Positions 19,164-27,894 of a stretch of DNA of 64,000 nucleotides are shown here, piece after piece. The position numbers were made by a program, and so were the translations under genes. Numbering within the stretch: the first letter of the stretch is position 1; each line of letters begins with the position of its first letter. The notes beneath the pieces are model-generated. The model did not search any database, was not told the DNA's origin, and saw only the letters and a program-made list of their open reading frames with translations. The DNA is taken from positions 1 to 64,000 of IMG/VR virus record IMGVR_UViG_3300009502_000047. One strand, 5' to 3'. This DNA comes from a virus.

Positions 19164-19574
19164 TTATCTATCAGGTATAATCGTCTTTGTTAGTCCAAAT
19201 CCACAGGCTGCCTGCTTATTCAGTGTCTTCGTATCTATGTTTAGCTCCTCATCAAGAGGATACTCAGAGATAGGAAGTAAGAAATTACGGGCAATCGACC
19301 TCAATGCCCTTATTCTGACTAATGAGGTCGGTGGCAATTCGCCAAGCTGCCTTTCAGCTAAAGATGTATAAGTTACGTAGTTGTAATAAGCCGCGACTGC
19401 AACAATAGCCTCTTTGAGATATGATTCTTCCACATTGGGAATCACAATCATTTCAACAAATTTATCGGCTCTGATGATATCATTGTAAACTATCTCATCT
19501 GCATCATACTGTATGTCAATATCACTTAGGATAGTCCTGACTTCCAGTATCAGATTAGATAGTTCAATAGCCAT
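19164..19574 (-). CDS. Putative head-tail connector (head completion protein)
   Basis: A 136-residue mostly helical protein (SNLILEVRTILSDIDIQYDA... YLKEAIVAVAAYYNYVTYTS). The first helix with 'Ll..vr..l.D' and the helix-rich composition resemble gp6-type head completion adaptors. It directly follows the major capsid gene with a 1-bp overlap. Role inferred from order and helical pattern. Confidence 0.55.
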   Translation of the reverse strand: MAIELSNLILEVRTILSDIDIQYDADEIVYNDIIRADKFVEMIVIPNVEESYLKEAIVAVAAYYNYVTYTSLAERQLGELPPTSLVRIRALRSIARNFLLPISEYPLDEELNIDTKTLNKQAACGFGLTKTIIPDR

Positions 19575-20449
19575 TACGCTACACCTGTAATCATCTGTAC
19601 ACGGTTGTTATGAGACTTATCGTCTTTGCTGTTAGGCAGGATAAAAGTCTTGTACATCTGTGTGACATAATAATCATTACCAACACCCGGTACCCTAACC
19701 GGTTCTGAAAGTGGTATCTGATTACCCGAATAAGTCAGGTGAAGTGCTGTCTCATTGGACTGCATGACCAACATAGCTTTATTACTATATAGACGAGTTG
19801 GCTTTAAAGTCAACCTGTAATTAGTTGTAATCCAGTTTCCAATTGAATTCTGAATATTTGCCATCTCGGTTGGCTTCATAAGATAAGGCCAGAGTTTAGC
19901 CGGATAGTAAAGTAACAACCCACCAATATCCTGATCGGTTATGTAAGTTGTATCAAAGATTTTACCTATAACAGTTGCAATATCATCAGCAATACTGGCA
20001 TCTCCAGAAGTCCATGCCTTTGTAGCTGCTGTAGTGCCACCCTTACCAGATTCCAGAGTCCCTGCAATCTCAATATCCTTGGCCCTTGCAAGACCCTTTG
20101 ATGACATTGCATTTGACTGCTGCATCTCAATCTCAATCTGGTTTCTGACTTTAGCCTCATCAGTTATCCTGATTCTGGTCTGATACTTCTTCATTGAAGT
20201 CTGTACTTTATACCATTCAATCTTCTGGAAATCAGCAAGAGCACCCTCTGTAATTTCTTCAACTTCCATAAACTGCATATCTGGTAATGTCACCTGAAAT
20301 TCAAGTGAATCAATTGGTGTCATTGTCACAGCATCTGAGAACATCATCAGAGTCTCAGCCTGTTTATATAACATTCTTTGAACTATATCGGCCTTAAGAG
20401 CCTCCATAGCTCCATCAGTGGAGACATTTGCTCCCCAAAGTGATGCCAT
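19574..20449 (-). CDS. Major capsid protein, HK97 fold
   Basis: A 291-residue protein with features of HK97-type capsid subunits lacking a delta domain: a long N-terminal helix region, a spine-like segment with ITEGALADFQKIEWYKVQTS, KYQTRIRITDEAKVRN, and a central A-domain with IGGLLLYYPAKLWPYLMKP. Scaffolding is supplied separately by the upstream protease-scaffold fusion. Gene order (protease, decoration, capsid, connectors) supports the call. Strongly expressed late protein by position. Confidence 0.75.
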   Translation of the reverse strand: MASLWGANVSTDGAMEALKADIVQRMLYKQAETLMMFSDAVTMTPIDSLEFQVTLPDMQFMEVEEITEGALADFQKIEWYKVQTSMKKYQTRIRITDEAKVRNQIEIEMQQSNAMSSKGLARAKDIEIAGTLESGKGGTTAATKAWTSGDASIADDIATVIGKIFDTTYITDQDIGGLLLYYPAKLWPYLMKPTEMANIQNSIGNWITTNYRLTLKPTRLYSNKAMLVMQSNETALHLTYSGNQIPLSEPVRVPGVGNDYYVTQMYKTFILPNSKDDKSHNNRVQMITGVA

Positions 20450-20460
20450 TTTCTTTCACC

Positions 20461-20922
20461 TCACGCCGATATATATCTCTTATCAATTTCAACAATTACA
20501 AAAGTACCACTATTAATATTAATAGCTTCCATGGCAATACCTACCTGCCATGCTGCTCCACTTCCAGCGTACTTATCTACACAACCTGCCCCTGCAGTAA
20601 CAATCCTATCTCCAATAGAAATTGCTGCATTATCTGATACAAGAGGAATTGCCCATCTTGTTCCAGTTAACATTGGGAACTTTGCAATAGCCTGTCCTGT
20701 GAGAAACACAGGTGTAGACTCAGGTCTCCAGTTCGTAACCGGGTCAACTGAACTATCAAGCATCAATCCCTGCGGATCTCTACCATCACCAGTCAAACCA
20801 TAATTGCCAGTATTCTTAGCAGTAACTAAACTGCCAGAAAACTCAACAGCATCGTCAACGGTTACCTTTTTACCAGCCATGCCGATACCAAGGTCATTGA
20901 CTAATCCACCTTTAAGTGCCAT
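20461..20922 (-). CDS. Head decoration / stabilisation protein
   Basis: A 153-residue beta-rich protein (KKVTVDDAVEFSGSLVTAKN; GDRIVTAGAGCVDKYAGSGA; INSGTFVIVEI). 'GD.v...a.G.v....ag' and closing 'V.v' strands are typical of capsid decoration proteins of the DUF2190/gpD kind. It lies between the protease-scaffold and capsid genes, exactly where decoration genes are expected. Confidence 0.6.
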   Translation of the reverse strand: MALKGGLVNDLGIGMAGKKVTVDDAVEFSGSLVTAKNTGNYGLTGDGRDPQGLMLDSSVDPVTNWRPESTPVFLTGQAIAKFPMLTGTRWAIPLVSDNAAISIGDRIVTAGAGCVDKYAGSGAAWQVGIAMEAININSGTFVIVEIDKRYISA

Positions 20923-20933
20923 TTAAAACTCAC

Positions 20934-21968
20934 CTACTTATACAGTTCCTTATACTGCTCATATGTTATGCCAATATCTTTACAAGCTTCTCTAATCTGA
21001 AGTTCCTGCTGATTTTCAGTAGAAGTAGCAGATGCTCCAATATTAACCGGAGGTTGCATTAGACTTCCAGACTTTGCGATGTTCTCCTTAATCTTAGTAA
21101 GTGTAGCAATCTTCTGCTTAGGATCAAGTCCAGCCACAATAGTACCCGGATTAGCAACACCCAGTCCCTTAAGTTCATTAACAATACTACTGTACTGATT
21201 TTCCAACATCTTCTCATTATCAGCCTTAAGTGAGTCAATGGTTTGCTTCATCATCTCAAAGTCTTCAACGCTAATCGTTGGAGCTGTTGGAGGATTACTA
21301 GCAACAGGTTTATCAGTCACTTTAGGTTCAACAAGAGGGATATCAGCAACTACAGGAGTAGGTGGTGTTGCAACAACCGGGGGTGTAGACGATACATCAG
21401 TTGTCACCGGAGGTTCAACTACAGCCGAAAATGCTTTACTTACTGTAAGAATCTCTTTATCAGTGAGACCCTTTGATTTAAGGAATTTATCAACATCGTT
21501 CATATCAACAGGCTCTTCCACAGGTTTTGAGAAAGCTGTGATGACAACATTTACATTATTGCCATCAATGGCTGGATCTTTGACAAATGCCATTCCAACC
21601 AGTTTTACATCTACAACCTTATCCCCCTCATAAACAAACTCAAGTTCTGGAGAAATATGATCATAACCTTCCATAACAATTTTCTGCTTTGCTTTTTGAT
21701 CAAATACAAAGCCATTATGAGCTAAATCAAATATTTCTTCATCCAGAGCAAATTTGAATCCATACCCAATGTTCTTCCTGCTTGGATCTCCAAGTTTCTC
21801 ATGGGTCAGATAGAAAGGAATATGGTCATCGATGTTTTCATACGCTAACCTTACATCTTCTTTAGTGATGGGAGTAGGTTTACCATCAACACCAGTATAT
21901 ACTCCGGGCTTAACCACAGAGCTACTGGTCTTGTAGATTTCACTACTTTTCCAGCTAAGCGAATTCAT
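20934..21968 (-). CDS. Prohead maturation protease fused to scaffold
   Basis: A 344-residue protein. Residues ~20-140 resemble the Mu I-like / assemblin-type protease: ITKEDVRLAYEN, IPFYLTHEKLGDPS with candidate catalytic H56, GYDHISPELEF with candidate S106, and GMAFVKDPAIDG after it. Residues ~170-235 are a Pro/Val/Thr linker. Residues ~235-344 are a helical coiled-coil-like scaffold (EDFEMMKQTIDSLKADNEKM) ending ITYEQYKELYK. Protease-scaffold fusions are known in tailed phages. The gene has its own promoter (TATAGTGGTA about 35 nt before ATG) and a GGAG ribosome site. Confidence 0.75.
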   Translation of the reverse strand: MNSLSWKSSEIYKTSSSVVKPGVYTGVDGKPTPITKEDVRLAYENIDDHIPFYLTHEKLGDPSRKNIGYGFKFALDEEIFDLAHNGFVFDQKAKQKIVMEGYDHISPELEFVYEGDKVVDVKLVGMAFVKDPAIDGNNVNVVITAFSKPVEEPVDMNDVDKFLKSKGLTDKEILTVSKAFSAVVEPPVTTDVSSTPPVVATPPTPVVADIPLVEPKVTDKPVASNPPTAPTISVEDFEMMKQTIDSLKADNEKMLENQYSSIVNELKGLGVANPGTIVAGLDPKQKIATLTKIKENIAKSGSLMQPPVNIGASATSTENQQELQIREACKDIGITYEQYKELYK

Positions 21969-21994
21969 ACTCCATCAATTAAGATTTATATAAC

Positions 21995-22012
21995 TACCAC
22001 TATAAAAGCGAT
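21995..22012 (-). promoter_or_regulatory. Late promoter of the capsid operon
   Basis: The leftward strand reads GCTTTTATAGTGGTA, a TATA box with a TGGTA extension, about 35 nt before the protease-scaffold ATG at 21968. The same TATA[G/C]TGGTA occurs before 27857, 28479 and 63774. Confidence 0.7.
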
Positions 22013-22045
22013 ATCTTTAAATATACAATAAAGTTTAAATACTGC

Positions 22046-22069
22046 GTAATTTTGCTGACGCAAAATTAC
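22046..22069. promoter_or_regulatory. Perfect 10-bp hairpin
   Basis: GTAATTTTGC and GCAAAATTAC are exact reverse complements separated by TGAC. The hairpin lies between portal and protease genes, just upstream of the late promoter. Related GTAATTTT hairpins occur at 28503-28565. It could be a terminator for the portal transcript or an operator. Confidence 0.6.
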
Positions 22070-22079
22070 TTAAAAAGAG

Positions 22080-22126
22080 TGGCGGCCCAACTATTAGGAG
22101 GGAAGTTTCACAATTTCCCTCCAGGC
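22080..22126. repeat. Intergenic hairpin element, copy 1
   Basis: Contains CTATTAGGAGGGAA followed by a short loop and TTCCCTCC (8-bp stem at 22097-22104/22115-22122), framed by GGCC on both sides. A diverged copy with the same CTATTAGGAGGGAA block is at 62401-62436. It lies downstream of the portal gene on the leftward transcript, so transcription termination is one possible role. Confidence 0.65.
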
Positions 22127-22134
22127 CAATTAAC

Positions 22135-23673
22135 TTAATATTTATTGACAATGGCTTGTCCACTATCCGTAGAATGTTGATTATCTGAATGAGGAGTCTG
22201 ACTATACTTATCAGACTGAGGGCCAGTGGTATTGGCTACCTTACCAGTCCCAGTTGAACCACCCACATTATTAATGCCCATCTTCTGTGCAGCAATATTA
22301 ACTATATTCTTCCTCTGATCTTCGGCTAGAGGAGCATAATCATCAACTGCTCTGATTTCGTCCTCGGTATAAACACCAATTCCTGCCATAACTGCTTCTT
22401 GCCTATATCTCTCTAACTTAGTGTTAGCCAGCTCAAACTTTAACTTGGCTTCCAATAAATCAACCGGATATCTTGCATTAATTAACAGTAATCTCTTCTT
22501 AATGTTGTCAATGATAACATCCAAGATATTGTTGGCTGTAGCAATGACTTTAACTGCCATGTAATTAGACACAATCAATTCGCTTGCATATGAATTACTG
22601 GATGATCCAGTTACAATTGACTTGGGCACACCAGTTGCACCCCAAAGCTGATCGGTTATTTGTAGGATGATGTCATTCGGAGCCATATAGTTTGACGAGG
22701 AATGCTCAATAGGAGTTATCTTGATAGCAGAGGTAGTTACATATCCCTGATCTGGTACTTTGTCTTCAAGTGCCTTGGCATATGCCGCAATCATGTTATT
22801 AACTGCAGATTGAGCAGCAACCATCTTCTCATCCTTGGTACCCACGAATTTGTCTAGGGTAAACATCTCCATATCCAGCGTATGATGATCCCTTGGTACA
22901 TTTGACCATCTCCAAAGTATATCTATGATGGTAATCTGTCGTTTCTGCCACACTGGAATAACAGCCCTCTTTAACGGCGAAACAGCATATAAACCAAATG
23001 TCTGCCTGCCCCTCAAATCAAAGCAATGAACAGGAGTCTCCTTGTACTTAACTATGTAAAACTTTTCCTTGGGTATTATACGTTGATACTGACTCCATCC
23101 TTCAAGCACAATTAGGTAATTAGACTGGGTCATCTTGATATTAGGGTCACCAGTCCCATCAATCCTATTTAAATTATCAACAATGGTAATATCTTTGTTG
23201 GGCAAGATAGTTAATGACAAATCATCCAGTATCTCAAGATATAATTGTCCTTGGGTATGAACTATCTCCGCATATACCTCAATGATACCTTTAATCTTTA
23301 AATTCTTCTTCATCTGGTTAGCTGCATTGACCATCTCATCAGCCAGATTCTCATCATAATTTATGTTGGATAAAAGAGCATCCGGCAAGTCCTTCAGCTT
23401 CTTTGATTTATCATAGATGAAGTATTGGAAAGATTCAGCCACCATCGTACTGAATTTATCAACAGAAGCCCCGATTTCAGCCTCTCTCATATATAATTCT
23501 TCATAAATCTCCTCCTCAGTCATCTGCTCAAATCTAGACTTACTAATTAAGAAGTTAGCCAACTGTGAGGTTATGTTACGACTGGCTGTCATCCCGCCCT
23601 GCATATTATAGCCCATAGTTCCGGCAGCAAAGGCTTTGGTAATGACTGATTTAGCCCTGTTATATAATCCCAT
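22135..23673 (-). CDS. Portal protein
   Basis: A 512-residue protein at the expected place after the terminase. Portal-like features: an N-terminal helix-rich segment (EEEIYEELYMREAEIGASVD), a central wing/clip region with RRMHGRQ-type basic loops such as FDLRGRQTFGLYAVSPLKRA, then ILWRWSNVPRDHHTLDMEMF, and the stem-type segment APNDIILQITDQLWGATGVP followed by SIVTGSSSNSYASE. The Gly/Ser-rich C-terminus (GGSTGTGKVANTTGPQ) is probably disordered. ATG 23673 overlaps the upstream TAA as TAATG. Confidence 0.8.
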   Translation of the reverse strand: MGLYNRAKSVITKAFAAGTMGYNMQGGMTASRNITSQLANFLISKSRFEQMTEEEIYEELYMREAEIGASVDKFSTMVAESFQYFIYDKSKKLKDLPDALLSNINYDENLADEMVNAANQMKKNLKIKGIIEVYAEIVHTQGQLYLEILDDLSLTILPNKDITIVDNLNRIDGTGDPNIKMTQSNYLIVLEGWSQYQRIIPKEKFYIVKYKETPVHCFDLRGRQTFGLYAVSPLKRAVIPVWQKRQITIIDILWRWSNVPRDHHTLDMEMFTLDKFVGTKDEKMVAAQSAVNNMIAAYAKALEDKVPDQGYVTTSAIKITPIEHSSSNYMAPNDIILQITDQLWGATGVPKSIVTGSSSNSYASELIVSNYMAVKVIATANNILDVIIDNIKKRLLLINARYPVDLLEAKLKFELANTKLERYRQEAVMAGIGVYTEDEIRAVDDYAPLAEDQRKNIVNIAAQKMGINNVGGSTGTGKVANTTGPQSDKYSQTPHSDNQHSTDSGQAIVNKY

Positions 23674-23834
23674 TATCTATGTCCTCCATGTTTTACAGCC
23701 ATAATGACTGATTTAGCCCATGTTCTATACTTGTCCTTGACCTTTACATCAAGAGATGTGAATTCACCGACATTGTTTGCTAGAAAAATCATCTCTGCAA
23801 TTGTCTCATGTAAGTTATTATCTACCATTGTCAT
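23673..23834 (-). CDS. Small protein between terminase and portal
   Basis: A 53-residue frame (ATG 23834, overlapping the terminase TGA as ATGA; ATG 23828 also possible). It reads MTMVDNNLHETIAEMIFLAN, then DVKVKDKYRTWAKSVIMAVK, mostly one or two helices. Both ends interlock with neighbours through overlapping stop and start codons, which supports translation. Function unknown; perhaps a portal or packaging accessory. Confidence 0.6.
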   Translation of the reverse strand: MTMVDNNLHETIAEMIFLANNVGEFTSLDVKVKDKYRTWAKSVIMAVKHGGHR

Positions 23835-26800
23835 ACTACCTGAAAACCCATTACCATGGGAGTTAAATTTTCCAATTCAAAGTTGTCCATAAACCATATT
23901 ACATTTGCCACACAGTCTGCTATATCTTTCGAGTTATGCACAAAAACACCAGATAATAAGCCAAAGTTATTCCATCTCTCAACTTCTAAATCATAAACCG
24001 GGATTGCATAATCCAGATATATATTAATCTTAAATATGACTATGTGGTTATCACCCGTTGTTTCATGCATAAATTTAGCCCATGAATCAAAGTTATTTTC
24101 TCGTAGCACCCTCATAATTACATTTCTATCACAATTCAACATTTTAGATGCCTGATGTGGATTTAATGCTCCCTTACATTTTGCCTCCTCTAATGAAGAT
24201 ATGTCAATATCCCTAAATTCATAGTAACCATCTCCACCAATCTGGTGAATTCTACATGGCATTAACCTATCAAGTTCAGGGACTATGTCTTTGGCTGCCT
24301 TATAAGTACCATCTCTCATCATAATTGGATGTTCAGGAGTACATTTGAATGATGCTCCCGAGTCCAGTACAATCTCAATAAGTTCATTGACATATTTGGT
24401 TAACTTACCCTTTGCATAACCGGGAACCAACCTACCATCAGGAGTACATGACATAACCCATATGGTTTTATCCTGTAACTCTGAGATTGTGGGACAACTT
24501 CCATCTAATGCCCTGATTCTGGTTTCTCCAACAAAACAACCACTGTAAGGGTGATCGACTTTTGGCTTACGAGGATTGTTAATGACCAACAAATCCTCAG
24601 CTTCTCTTTTTAACTCCTCATCTTCCACCACCATGACCTTAAAGTCACCTTCCTCCGAATTCTGAAGTTCTCTCCATCTGTCATAATCTTCCTTCTCCAC
24701 AATATGTTTTTGAGCAGTAATACCAAATTTTTCTTCTACCTTCTCAATTATTTCTGGAAACATCCAAGTGTCAAAGACCAATTCATTAATATTTAATTTG
24801 GGAATTGCCCTTTCCATAAATGACCATATATCACTTGGCTTTATGTACGAAGCACCATCGTCCTTGGTAAACTTAATGGCTCCATCCACAACATACAAAT
24901 GTTCGTCCTGATATCCACAGGACATTCCAAACCCATCATTTTTAACTGCAGGATCAATAGCCATAACTCTGCTTCTCATAGTTCGGTTAACCCGGAAGTC
25001 TGAGCGTAGAACATTAGTCATCTTGGTCATGACAATACCTTCGGGGAACTGCATACCACCCGTCATCTCCGGGGCACACGCAAAGTCCCTATAAAATGCC
25101 CCCATATCTCCCTTAGCTCTATATTCAGCTTTCAGTCCTTCCTCTGATAAGTGGGGATTCATTTCCCATGACTTATATAAGACTGAAACAGTATGTGGAG
25201 CACTTAATCCCTGCTTATATAGCGTCATCATGATTCCAGTGGGAGTCTGGGGTGAAGAACAAGCTAAAACATGCCCATCAAAGCCAAGAGTAGCCGTGGA
25301 CTTACTCAACCTCGTATAAATTTCCCAAGCACCTCGTCTGGATTCAGTTTGCTCAAAGAGGTCTAATTCATCAAAGACTACAAGCTTACTGGTACGACCT
25401 ACGGCAGTATTGGCCCATGAACCCAGAACTTCAGCATGGACATGCTTATCGTTGCAGTTGATACGCCCCTTATAGAAGTCGGTATTAGTCCAACTGCTAA
25501 TCCACTCGTTAGACTCCAGCATATTGTACATGTTGCTGTAAACACCATCTTCAGCAAGTTCCGTGGACGTTGCTACCCCAATGATGAAGATTTTTTGGTT
25601 CTTAAGTAAGTTGTAATGGACAGAAGGACTTTCCAAAGTACAGATGTCAAAGAATTCATAGGCCATTATCATACTGGCAAGAGCGGTCTTCCCAGAGTTA
25701 TGCGAGACAATACCATTAGATATAAATTCATGATAACCGGGAACATGAACATCATAAAGTATTTCATCATTACACTGTTCAATGCTTACTATTTCATCAT
25801 AGAATAAATGATTATAACGAACCCATTTAAGATATTCAACAGCATTATGTTTACCATCAAAATAATCAATGATTTTATCTAATATAAAATAAGTTATTCC
25901 ACTGGCTTTGGGTGTATTCTTACGAAGGTTGCCATAACATTGATGTCTGATTTCTTCCCAACCTTCACTATCAACTACACTTTCACGTTTCATTTTACGA
26001 AGTAACTTATGTAAATGGGGTATTTTGTCAACCTGACTGGTAGACTTTAAACTTGGTTCTTTTATCTTTCTTGGAAGCGTAAAACCTATTTTATCATAGA
26101 ATAAACGAGCAGCATCATGATAGATAGTTAAGCACCAACAATATGATTTTTCTCCATTTTGACGAGTGTACTTAATAGATTTATATCTTACTGATGATAT
26201 AATACCATATTGAGTAACTAATATATTTTGAACCTGTTTTATTAATTTCTCACTTGTACAGTCAAGATGAACTGAAGAACCATTATTTAATATATAACCA
26301 TCTGTATCAAATAATCCCTGTAAAAATGCAGTTATCTCATTTATAGAACCATTAAGTATTGAATTAGGTACTGTTTTATTATATGAACCAACATAATCTA
26401 GGTCAAGTTGTTCTCTGGCTACTTTGCTATTTACTCGTAAGTCAACTGTACAGCCATTTTTTTTACCATTGTATCTCAATGGAACCAAATTAAATTTTTC
26501 CTTTACAATAGATGTAAAATCAGATATTAATCTCTCATCGGCAGAGGTAAATGTAAATGAGTTTTTTCTTGCCATTGTATAGCAACCATCACCTACAAGT
26601 AATCCCAGCAATCTGGCAATACGTAAGTCACCTATGGGTTTCCATGATCCATTGGGTGTTTTACGTGATATACATACAAAATCACCCACTTTTAATTCAG
26701 GTAATTTCTGCCAGACATGATCACCATGACTATTCATCACTAATACAGGATGTTTATGTGAACCCTTTAACTCATAACCATATCTTGTTTTAAATTTGAT

Positions 26801-27196
26801 AATTGGTTGAGAATCCTGTTCTATTTTATGAGTATAATCATACATGCCAAATCGAGTTAAGATACTTCCAGATTCATCTATGTCTTTGATTTGTTGAATG
26901 CCTTCCTTGGTATAAACTAATGTATCCCCAGTGACGCATCTCATCCCACAACACATATGTAAATACTTGTTTGGAGGCAGGGATGGGTCGTATTTTTGCT
27001 GATAAAATCTACGGGCTATATCAGCCTGAACTGGAAATAATTCATTGCCCAGTACCTCGGTCATAAACCAGACAGGATCTTGTCTACCTTTCAGCACAGT
27101 CCTCATGTACTGGAAGTAGTCTTTGCCGTCTAAGGTTTCGCCTTTAGTAACTTCGCATTCTGTTTGTCTAGTATCTCGATTATTTTTCCTCGGCAT
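23831..27196 (-). CDS. terL: Terminase large subunit containing two inteins
   Basis: A 1121-residue precursor; the spliced product would be about 505 residues, normal for the family. It packages DNA by ATP hydrolysis and cuts concatemers. ATPase: spliced Walker A CCGMR/SGKT, Walker B LVVFDELD (D609, E610), ACSSPQTPTG coupling region. RNase H-like nuclease: D748 in AIDPAVKNDGFG, D809 in VFDTW, and D1094 in SKDIADC. Intein 1 (residues 87-500) interrupts Walker A; intein 2 (887-1088) interrupts the nuclease domain just before SKDIADC. Both begin with Cys, end His-Asn and are followed by Ser. The gene overlaps the small subunit gene by 67 bp. Confidence 0.92.
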   Translation of the reverse strand: MPRKNNRDTRQTECEVTKGETLDGKDYFQYMRTVLKGRQDPVWFMTEVLGNELFPVQADIARRFYQQKYDPSLPPNKYLHMCCGMRCVTGDTLVYTKEGIQQIKDIDESGSILTRFGMYDYTHKIEQDSQPIIKFKTRYGYELKGSHKHPVLVMNSHGDHVWQKLPELKVGDFVCISRKTPNGSWKPIGDLRIARLLGLLVGDGCYTMARKNSFTFTSADERLISDFTSIVKEKFNLVPLRYNGKKNGCTVDLRVNSKVAREQLDLDYVGSYNKTVPNSILNGSINEITAFLQGLFDTDGYILNNGSSVHLDCTSEKLIKQVQNILVTQYGIISSVRYKSIKYTRQNGEKSYCWCLTIYHDAARLFYDKIGFTLPRKIKEPSLKSTSQVDKIPHLHKLLRKMKRESVVDSEGWEEIRHQCYGNLRKNTPKASGITYFILDKIIDYFDGKHNAVEYLKWVRYNHLFYDEIVSIEQCNDEILYDVHVPGYHEFISNGIVSHNSGKTALASMIMAYEFFDICTLESPSVHYNLLKNQKIFIIGVATSTELAEDGVYSNMYNMLESNEWISSWTNTDFYKGRINCNDKHVHAEVLGSWANTAVGRTSKLVVFDELDLFEQTESRRGAWEIYTRLSKSTATLGFDGHVLACSSPQTPTGIMMTLYKQGLSAPHTVSVLYKSWEMNPHLSEEGLKAEYRAKGDMGAFYRDFACAPEMTGGMQFPEGIVMTKMTNVLRSDFRVNRTMRSRVMAIDPAVKNDGFGMSCGYQDEHLYVVDGAIKFTKDDGASYIKPSDIWSFMERAIPKLNINELVFDTWMFPEIIEKVEEKFGITAQKHIVEKEDYDRWRELQNSEEGDFKVMVVEDEELKREAEDLLVINNPRKPKVDHPYSGCFVGETRIRALDGSCPTISELQDKTIWVMSCTPDGRLVPGYAKGKLTKYVNELIEIVLDSGASFKCTPEHPIMMRDGTYKAAKDIVPELDRLMPCRIHQIGGDGYYEFRDIDISSLEEAKCKGALNPHQASKMLNCDRNVIMRVLRENNFDSWAKFMHETTGDNHIVIFKINIYLDYAIPVYDLEVERWNNFGLLSGVFVHNSKDIADCVANVIWFMDNFELENLTPMVMGFQVV
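23933..24538 (-). other. Intein 2 of terminase: endonuclease-free intein with HTH-like insert
   Basis: 202 residues from C887 (CFVGETRIR) to H1087-N1088 (GVFVHN), next residue S1089. Block B is CTPEHPIMM; the end has YAIPVYDLEVERWNNF, a normal block F. No LAGLIDADG or HNH motif is present. The central part instead has a helix-turn-helix-like stretch (LNPHQASKMLNCDRNVIMRV), probably what is left of a DNA-binding homing module. Confidence 0.88.
25697..26938 (-). other. Intein 1 of terminase: DOD homing-endonuclease intein
   Basis: 414 residues from C87 (CVTGDTLVY) to H499-N500 (NGIVSHN), next extein residue S501. Block B is GSHKHPVLV. Two LAGLIDADG motifs are intact: ARLLGLLVGDGCY (Asp203) and AFLQGLFDTDGYI (Asp299), so the homing endonuclease could be active. 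The insertion lies inside the P-loop, so without splicing the ATPase site is broken. Confidence 0.92.
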
Positions 27197-27639
27197 TTAG
27201 TACAAACTCCATTTACAATGACCTCTGTGAGCATCATATAATTATTTTTGATTAGGGTAATCTGCTGTGTGGTATTACCCTCATTAAATCTGCCTTGTAA
27301 TTCAGCAATCGTCTTGATAGTCTCCCTAGCCTCCTTAGATAATTTAACGCATAGTTCAATTGAGTTTCTATCAAGTCGCCCAGTACCTACAACGGTATCA
27401 GTCCATTCCCTGACATTGTTGAAGATACGAAGTAACTCATTCATGACCATATCTGGAGACGTTAACTCACCAGTTACTTCATCTTCAATTATCTCATGGT
27501 TATTTACGTGGTCATTTATAGCATCAAATGACATATTGAAGAAGAGAGCAGCCTCTCCAACGCTCTGGTTGCCCATTACTATATTACGTGTCCAAGTTCT
27601 ACCAAGAGCCTTGGCATCACACATTGGGCAATTGGTCAT
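27130..27639 (-). CDS. Putative terminase small subunit
   Basis: A 169-residue protein overlapping the large subunit gene by 67 bp in another frame. It starts with CPMC and has a helix-turn-helix stretch (QSVGEAALFFNMSFDAINDH) near residues 25-45, a helical middle (SKEARETIKTIAELQGRF), and CTKC near the C-terminus, so a zinc site joining the ends is possible. Size, DNA-binding motif and position fit a terminase small subunit that marks the packaging site. Confidence 0.65.
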   Translation of the reverse strand: MTNCPMCDAKALGRTWTRNIVMGNQSVGEAALFFNMSFDAINDHVNNHEIIEDEVTGELTSPDMVMNELLRIFNNVREWTDTVVGTGRLDRNSIELCVKLSKEARETIKTIAELQGRFNEGNTTQQITLIKNNYMMLTEVIVNGVCTKCRGKIIEILDKQNAKLLKAKP

Positions 27640-27857
27640 TTACGCCCAACAACCTGTGGAGTGAATAAACCTACGAAGATACCAATAGTCGTTGATAAGG
27701 TAGATGTGATGAAAATAGGCACATCCTTGCCAATTATAACCACATAAATTCCACAAAATAAAGCTGATAAGATAACTGCTGCAAGCACACCCACAGAGAT
27801 AACGATAAACTTAATATCTGTGGTGCTAGTTGGCAGTTCTTTTTCCAAATCTTCCAT
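27636..27857 (-). CDS. Small two-helix membrane protein, holin-like
   Basis: A 73-residue protein with a short charged N-terminus (MEDLEKELPTSTTD), two predicted transmembrane segments (FIVISVGVLAAVILSALFCG and PIFITSTLSTTIGIFVGLF) and a basic end (GRK). This is the size and topology of class II holins, but no endolysin is recognisable nearby, so it could equally be a virion or host-membrane factor. It has its own promoter 30 nt upstream and overlaps the terminase small subunit gene, so it heads the packaging operon. Confidence 0.6.
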   Translation of the reverse strand: MEDLEKELPTSTTDIKFIVISVGVLAAVILSALFCGIYVVIIGKDVPIFITSTLSTTIGIFVGLFTPQVVGRK

Positions 27858-27877
27858 ATATCTAAATACTTGTCGTT

Positions 27878-27892
27878 TACCACTATAAAAAA
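27878..27892 (-). promoter_or_regulatory. Late promoter of the packaging operon
   Basis: The leftward strand reads CTTTTTTATAGTGGTA, with the TATA core about 30 nt before ATG 27857. That spacing predicts a leaderless or nearly leaderless mRNA. Confidence 0.7.
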
Positions 27893-27894
27893 GT

